Below, one piece after another: positions 57,818 to 64,000 of a stretch of DNA of 64,000 bases. The first letter of the stretch is position 1. The number at the start of each line of letters is the position of its first letter. The stretch lies in contig CM046876.1 in assembly GCA_025667525.1 (NCBI GenBank), positions 27,057,224 to 27,121,223 of the forward strand, given 5' to 3'. The stretch is from Glebionis coronaria. Lineage: Eukaryota; Streptophyta; Magnoliopsida; Asterales; Asteraceae. A model generated the notes under the pieces. That model did not search any database, was not told the DNA's origin, and saw only the letters and a program-made list of their open reading frames with translations. The translations under genes and the position numbers were made by a program.

Positions 57818-60288
57818 ATAGAATCATTAAAAGCTAATCTTTCTAATGAATTAAAAGAAAAGGAGTCGGTTGTCAATGATTTTCAGAAACTTAAAATGGA
57901 TTTCGAAACTCTCGAGTCTAAAAAGGTTGAATTTGAAATTAATGCTACCAAACTTCTTAAATTCAAAGAACAACAACTTTTAATACAATACGCTTCCACA
58001 GAAAAGGTTCATCTTTTAACTAAATCATTTAAAGAATTCAAACTTAAGCGTCTTCAAGATTTACCACCTAATCCCGGTTATGCAAAACAAGCTCAGGAAT
58101 ATATTCCCGGCCTTTATGATATGACCATAATTGGCAAATCAAAAGAAGCACCGTTTGTTCGTAGTTCTGAGGAGACAAAGTCACTTGAGGATGAAACTCA
58201 TTCTAAAATGCTTTCAAAATTCCATACAATTGATTATGATCAACATAACAAAGATCAATTTTCGAAAAAGACACGCATTCGCTTACAAAAGGAATTAGCA
58301 GAATTAACAGTTCTTGTGCCCCAAAGTTTGTCAAATGAAAACCTTCCTAGTACGTCTCCTACACTCGTCAAAAAGGATTTAACGAAGTTAATTCCACCGG
58401 TAAGTAAGGCGTCCGTTAACTTAAATACGGTTCACCAACACTTAGCCGATTTTGACAAGGTCATTTTGGAACGTACGACGGCCACGGCCATAACGGAAGG
58501 TGAATGGAACTTTGAGCACACTAGAGCTGCGTTTCGAGATGAAATTGTTCCGTTTGTAAACAATGTTGAAGCTTATCTTCGTAATATTGATCAAGATTTG
58601 TTTTTGGAAATAGAAGAAGTTAGACGTGTTTTCAATGAAATGGAAGATGCTTATGAAAACAGTTTACTTGAAATAGAACGGGTTTCACGCCATAATGATC
58701 TGCTTCTGAATCAAGTGATGTCTCATGATATAGTTTCTGTCTGTGTGAATACAAGTGTTGATAATGATTCTATTGTGCATAATGTTGAATCTGTGGATAC
58801 TGTGGTAGATAGTACTTGTCACGAATCTGGCGCTGAATTTTTAAAGCTTCAAGATTCATATTCTTCGCTTTCAAAACGTTTTGATGAGATTCAAACACAT
58901 TGTATTTCGCTTGAATGCAAGCAACAATTTATTCAAGAAATCTTTGAAACGTCATTCGAAGGTGTTAATATCGATGATGCAAACTTTGAAAAGAATTTTC
59001 GATTGAATTTACAATCAAAACAGCGTCAGCCAAGTGACAAGGTTGCTCAATCTTTGCCGATAGAAATAGAGAAATCTAAGGAGCTTAACTGTGTGAACGT
59101 ACTTGAGGCCGATGAGAATCTTAAACTTGATCTAGATAATCGAGTTTCCAAGATTTTGTCCAAAGTTGATAACTTAAAACAGAAAAATACACGACTTTTC
59201 GATTCAGTAAAGCCCGCATGTGTTGATACCACTGCACCGAATCAATCATTGATTGAACAATTGAATCGAAAGTCGGTGGAAATATCTGATTTGAGGGAAC
59301 AAATTTGTGATAAGAATCTGGTCTTGGCTGAGTTAAAGGAAACACTTCGTACTCTAAAAGGTAAGAATGTTGTGGATAACGCAGCCACTGTCTCAGCATC
59401 GTCGTCTAGTGCAATCAAAAGGAATCTAATAGCCATCACACCACTTAACAAGGGCCCTAGGACTAAACCATCTCAAACTTTGGTCAATAAAGATAAGGCA
59501 GAATCAAAACCAGCTTCTAATATTCCTGTGTTGCCTTCTACAGGAGTAAGCACCACTACTAAGGCTCAAAGATCTAAGCTTAAAAGAAACAAGAAGAATG
59601 ATAGGATCTTGCCCCCATCTAGTAGTCAAGTGAAGAAGAAAGTAGAAGCCCATCCTAGGAATGTTATTTCAGTTTTGAATAAAAAGAATCATGTAGCTAA
59701 ACCTAAAGGCTCTGCGGTTATGCAGCGTTCTAAGCCTACTGTGAATTCTAATTTGAAATGTTGGAATTGCAATGAATGTATGTTTTCTAGTCATCATGAT
59801 TCTTGCCTTATTGACCATGTGAATGAGATGTATGCCCGGAAAAACGGATTAGAATGGAAACCGACTGGGAAAGTGTTAACCCAAGTTGGTTGGATGTGGC
59901 GCCCCACTGGTAGAACTTTCACTATAGTAGGAAATACGTGCCCTTTGACTAGGATCACTCCCACTACAGCGAAGAAAGCGTGCCCTTTAACTAGGAGTAC
60001 CAAGGCTACCAAAACACAAGCGTGTCCTTTAACTAGGAATACCAACACTACCGTAGGAACCAAGTGCCCTTTAAATAGGTCTACTCCCACTGTAGTGCCC
60101 GCGAATAATCCAAAACCTAAGAAAGTTGGAACAGTAAAACCTGTTAGTGCTAAAACTATCATTAGAAAACGCAGGAAATCTAAGGGTCTCAAAAATGTTA
60201 GCAATTTCGATAATTCTATATCTGTATCTGCTAACACTCCGGAACCAATAGTTTCCAATGCATTGTCTACTGTTGTTATTGAAAACAG
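57818..60288 (+). pseudogene. Extended Gag linker with coiled coil and CPLTR repeats
   Basis: Same frame as Gag, open for 814 codons from 57896 to the frameshift near 60285. It has long Glu/Lys/Leu-rich stretches suggesting coiled coils, and a Ser/Lys-rich basic part (~59400-59750). A Cys/His cluster follows (CWNCNECM...HHDSC, ~59758-59805). WKPTGK and WRPTGR come next, then four CPLTR-type units of exactly 42 nt starting at 59939, 59981, 60023 and 60065. Together with the upstream Gag this makes ~1,490 codons before protease. Function unknown; similar segments are known to me only from Asteraceae Copia polyproteins. Confidence 0.8.
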
Positions 60289-62626
60289 GTGGTCCAAATT
60301 GTTCTCGGGTATTTGGACTCTGGTTGCTCCAAGCATATGACCGGAGATCGCTCTCAGCTCAGAAATTTCGTCAGCAAGTTTCTTGGTACGGTTCGATTTG
60401 GAAATGATCATATTGCAAAGATAATGGGTTATGGTGAATATCATATTGGGAATGTTATTATTTCAAGAGTGTATTATGTGGAAGGTCTCGGTCACAACTT
60501 ATTTTCTGTGGGACAATTTTGTGATGCAAACCTAGTAGTTGCTTTTCGAGAGCATACCTGCTTCATTCGTAATTTGGAAGGGGTTGATTTATTGAAAGGT
60601 ACTTGAGGGAATAATTTGTACACTTTGTCTCTACAAGACATGATGGCCGCTTCTCCCGTATGTCTTCTCTCCAAAGCATCAAAGACTAAGTCATGGTTAT
60701 GGCATCGACGGTTATCTCATCTTAACTTTGACGCTATTAATCACTTGGCGAAAAACGAACTTGTTCGTGGTCTTCCTAAACTATCATTTCATAAGGATCA
60801 TTTGTGTTCCGCGTGTACAATGGGGAAAAGCACTAAGAAATCTTACAAACCCAAGACGGAAGACACCAACCAAGAGAAACTTTATCTGTTGCATATGGAT
60901 CTTTGTGGGACAATGCGTGTTGAAAGTCTTAGTGGCAAAAAGTACATCCTCGTCATTGTCGATGATTACTCTCGGTTTACATGGGTGAAATTTCTTAAAG
61001 CAAAAAATGAGGCACCTAAATTCATCATCAGATTTCTCAAGATGATTCAAGTGCGTCTCAACACTACTGTCCGACGCATTCGTACAGATAATGGAACCGA
61101 ATTTGTGAATCAAATTTTGCGTGATTATTATGAAGAAGTTGGCATTTCTCATGAAACATCCGTTGCTCGCACTCCACAACAAAACGGTGTCGTTGAAAGG
61201 CGAAATCGCACACTTATGGAAGCTGCTCGAACGATGTTAATTTACGCAAAGGCTCCATTGTTTTTATGGGCAGAAGCAGTATCTACAGCAGTGTACACCC
61301 AAAACCGGTCACTAATTCGTAAACGCCATGGTAAAACACCTTATGAGCTTCTCCATGGAAAAGTACCAGATTTATCATATCTTCATGTATTTGGTTCTCT
61401 TTGCTATCCAAATAATGATGGTGACAATTTGGGAAAACTTCAACCAAAGGCTGATATTGGTATCTTCATTGGTTATGCACCCGCAAAGAAGGCATACCGA
61501 ATCTACAACCGTAACTCTCGCAAGATCCTCGAAACTATGAATGTTGATTTTGACGAGCTGACATCAATGGCTTCCGAGCAAAGCAGCTCTGAACCCGCAC
61601 TTCATGAAATGGGACCCAGTAATATTAGTTCTGGTCTTGTCCCAAATAACCCTACTTCATCATTTATACCACCTACTAGGACTGAATAGGATACGTTGTT
61701 TCAACCGTTCTTTGATGAATTCTTTACTCCTCCAACTATTGTTGCTCCAGAACCTGAGGTAATAGCTCTGGTAACCGAAGTTGTCGCTCCAACAACCGAA
61801 GCACAATCAGATACATCTGCACCTACAATTGGTCAAGATATACCATCCACAAGTAATTCTCAACCAACACATGTAACAACTACCCACGTCATGCCTATTA
61901 ATGATGATGATCACGATTTGGAATTCGCTCAAATGCGTGAACTTCCATTCTTTGGTGTACCTATTCCCGACCCTAATCAAGCCGGGTCGTCCACCTCAGA
62001 AGAAGCTCCTTCTACAGTTTACTCCAATCCACGGATTCGTGAACATGACACCAAGTGGACAAAGGATCATCCTATAGATTCTATTATTGGTGACCCTAAT
62101 CGTCCAGTATCCACACGAAGTCAGTTACAAGAAAGTGCAATGTTTTGTCACTTTGATGCTTTTCTCACTGAAGTTGAACCTAAGACATGGCAACAAGCTT
62201 TTACTCAATCCTGTTGGATAGAAGCTATGCAAGAAGAACTTAACGAATTCATACGTCTTGATGTTTGGGAACTTGTCCCATGCCCGGATCAAGTGCAGTT
62301 ACTCACTTTGAAATGGGTTTACAAGGTGAAACTCGATGAGTTAGGCGGAATATTGAATAACAAAGCTCGACTAGTAGCTCGTGGATACAAGCAATTATTG
62401 GGCGTCGACTTTATGGAATCCTTTGCACCTGTTGCCCGTTTGGAAGCTATTAGACTATTCCTCGCTTATGCAGCCCATATGAATATGAAACTATCAGATG
62501 GATGTGAAAACGGCATTTCTTAATGGTGAAATCAAGGAAGAAGTCTATGTTCAACAGCCGGATGGTTTTGTGAATCCTAATTATCCAAATCATGTGTACA
62601 AGCTTAAGAAGGCTCTCTATGGGTTG
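60286..62626 (+). pseudogene. Protease, integrase and first part of RT, broken
   Basis: After a 1-nt loss near 60281-60288 the frame shifts. Protease motif YLDSGCSKHMTG is near 60307. TGA at 60604 fits a CGA codon. Pre-integrase has the HHCC pattern WHRRLSHLN...CSACTMGK. Integrase shows LHMDLCG, RTDNGTEF and QQNGVVERRNR with its three acidic residues. TAG at 61687 fits a Gln codon. The linker and RT start follow ([37 protein letters not shown]). A second frameshift occurs near 62490, followed by [13 protein letters not shown] and YGLKQ, where the sequence ends. RNase H and the RT active site are missing. Confidence 0.9.
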
Positions 62627-62927
62627 AAGCAAGATTTACAATCCTACAAATGGTATCAAGAGCCATGGGATGATTGTTTAGTTCTTGTCTTTGTGTTCTT
62701 GATTCTCGCCATTTTTGATCCATTTTCATACGAACCAAATTTTTTTTTGTGTTTTTATGGGTTAATCTTGATTTACTTCATCTTATTACTTGTTATAGTG
62801 ATTTGGTATTGTTATTTGGGTTAAAAACACAAAATTTTTTGGTTGTTTGATTCATTTTTTGGCCTAGAATCTTGATTTGTTGGTGTTCGTGTACTGTCCG
62901 AGAAACAAGGTAAAACGGAATCCATAG

Positions 62928-63328
62928 TACGATCTGAAGTTGCGATTGCATAAACCCTGGGGGTTTCTACTTGTGATCCATCATCACGATCTGGTGTTGC
63001 GATCTAACTGTGATCGGTAGTGCGATCCAAGTTGCGATCTTGACTTCGATAGCTCACTACGATCCATACTACGATCAAGGTAAGTTTGTTCAGTACCATC
63101 TCTCGTTGCGATCCATAGTCCGATCACTTGTTGCGATAAGGGAGTGCGATCAGGGTACGATCGTTGGGTACGATCTGGGAGTCCGATCTAAGTGCGATCA
63201 TAGGGAGTGCGATCCTCACTGCGATCTAAGTACGATCATCACTGCGATCTGAGTGCGATCATCACCACGATCTAAGTACAATCACAACCACGATCTGAGT
63301 GCGATCACAACCACGATCTGAGTACGAT
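62928..63328 (+). repeat. CGATC-dense leader repeat, second copy
   Basis: Same array as at 55255-55655, including the variant primer site upstream at 62651-62664. The T-to-C change at 62987 removes the start codon of the incidental frame seen in the first copy. Confidence 0.8.
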
Positions 63329-63498
63329 CCAACATTTTTTTAAAAACGTGTTTTTGAAAATTTTTACTTGGATTTTTTGGTTTATCGAGGACATATTTTA
63401 GGGGATTTTAACATTATTTCTCGGTTTTATCACACTACAACAAACACATTTACTTTATTTCATTGATCGATCAATTTTGTAAATCTTAACTTATTGAA

Positions 63499-64000
63499 AT
63501 GGAGTACACATCTCTTACGGATAAGTCCATTCTCTCGGGTACGGATAATCGTCCACCAATGTTGGTGAAGACTATGTATGAGGAATGGGCTTCCCGAATG
63601 GAACTTTATATGTTGAACAAGGAGAATGGACATCTAATTTGGGCATCGGTGCTCAATGGACCATTAGATTATGGTACAGTGACGGAAGGTACGACTACTC
63701 GTCCTCGAATAACGGGTGAGTTGACTAGAGATATGAAGATTCAAGATAAATGTGATAAGTATGCTACAAACATCATTCTCCAAGCCCTTCCTCCAGATGT
63801 CTACAAACTCGTCAGCAAACATAAAGTTGCCAAAGAGTTATGGGATAGAATTCGTGTTCTCATGCAAGGCACCTCGTTAACTAAACAAGAACGAGAGTGT
63901 AAGCTTTATGATACTTTTGATAAGTTTGCCTATGTGCCAGGGGAGACTCTCAATAACTACTATCTGAGATTTACCCTATTGTTGAATGAGCTCAATATCT
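63499..64000 (+). CDS. Copia Gag N-terminus, second copy, cut by window end
   Basis: Starts MEYTSLTDK and stays open to the window edge (167 codons). It is identical to the Gag at 55826 apart from Thr to Ile at codon 71. It covers the UBN2-type region, and whether the zinc knuckle and the downstream stop of copy one are shared lies outside the window. Confidence 0.8.
   Translation, partial: MEYTSLTDKSILSGTDNRPPMLVKTMYEEWASRMELYMLNKENGHLIWASVLNGPLDYGTVTEGTTTRPRITGELTRDMKIQDKCDKYATNIILQALPPDVYKLVSKHKVAKELWDRIRVLMQGTSLTKQERECKLYDTFDKFAYVPGETLNNYYLRFTLLLNELNI

Larger units (their letters stand above)
54652..62626 (+). mobile_element. Copia element with very long gag, 3' part missing
   Basis: A 324-bp LTR, primer site, CGATC-rich leader, long gag and pol through mid-RT are present. 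It breaks off after YGLKQ at 62626 and lacks the YxDD half of RT, RNase H, purine tract and 3' LTR. It inserted into the SIRE-like pol on its left. The frame carries three stop codons and two frameshifts, so it is not functional. The long-gag pol belongs to the SIRE/Maximus-like group by motifs and architecture. Confidence 0.9.
62627..64000 (+). mobile_element. Second copy of LTR end, leader and gag (partial)
   Basis: Matches 54954-56327 at a constant offset of 7673, with two differences by eye (55314 T to 62987 C; 56037 C to 63710 T). Only the last 22 bases of the LTR are present, fused to the pol of the first copy. It runs off the right end of the window. Confidence 0.9.

Overview
This window looks like repeat-rich nuclear DNA from a flowering plant. 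It is AT-rich, full of LTR retrotransposons primed by initiator-tRNA-Met-type sites, and dotted with hAT-like, Tourist-like and foldback MITEs. I find no convincing host protein-coding gene, tRNA, rRNA or CRISPR array. The Copia polyproteins resemble, from memory, those that dominate Asteraceae genomes (Tanacetum, Artemisia, Helianthus), especially the very long Gag with WKPTGK and CPLTR repeats. An Asteraceae host is therefore my best guess, as inference only.

Layout. 1-7.5 kb is intergenic DNA with three hAT-like MITEs whose 8-bp target duplications can be read (3541-3815, 3881-4207, 5394-5838), a strong hairpin at 1977-2018, a GATGCCTCG repeat patch and a further TIR element at 7040-7361. 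7.5-11.0 kb is an old, internally deleted Tnt1-like Copia element (+). 11-18.9 kb holds a Tourist-like MITE, a possible Helitron terminus, a foldback element and a 3.75-kb TIR element (14870-18618) with an internal tandem duplication. 18.9-26.3 kb is a non-coding LTR element (-) with ~740-bp LTRs. 27.9-33.1 kb is a complete and very young Copia element (+), related to the one at 7.5 kb, whose single gag-pol frame is broken only by two stop codons.

33.7-43.3 kb is a large Gypsy-derived element (-) with ~2.55-kb LTRs and an almost erased pol. 43.6-45.9 kb carries a diverged relative of its LTR in the opposite orientation. 49.1-52.2 kb is a ~3.1-kb non-autonomous LTR element (-) abutting the broken pol of a SIRE-like Copia (52.2-54.65 kb, -). 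That pol is in turn cut by the LTR of another Copia element (+) starting at 54652. This last element has an unusually long gag and runs to mid-RT at 62626. There it is joined, at a 7-bp microhomology, to the end of an LTR followed by a near-identical second leader and gag that runs off the window.

None of the elements appears able to encode a full set of proteins as read here. The best candidate for recent autonomy is the 27.9-33.1 kb element, whose two LTRs differ at only two positions by eye. Its likely role is as one of the sources of trans-acting proteins for related defective copies, which is inference. Divergence values are hand counts over the aligned stretches named, not computed alignments.
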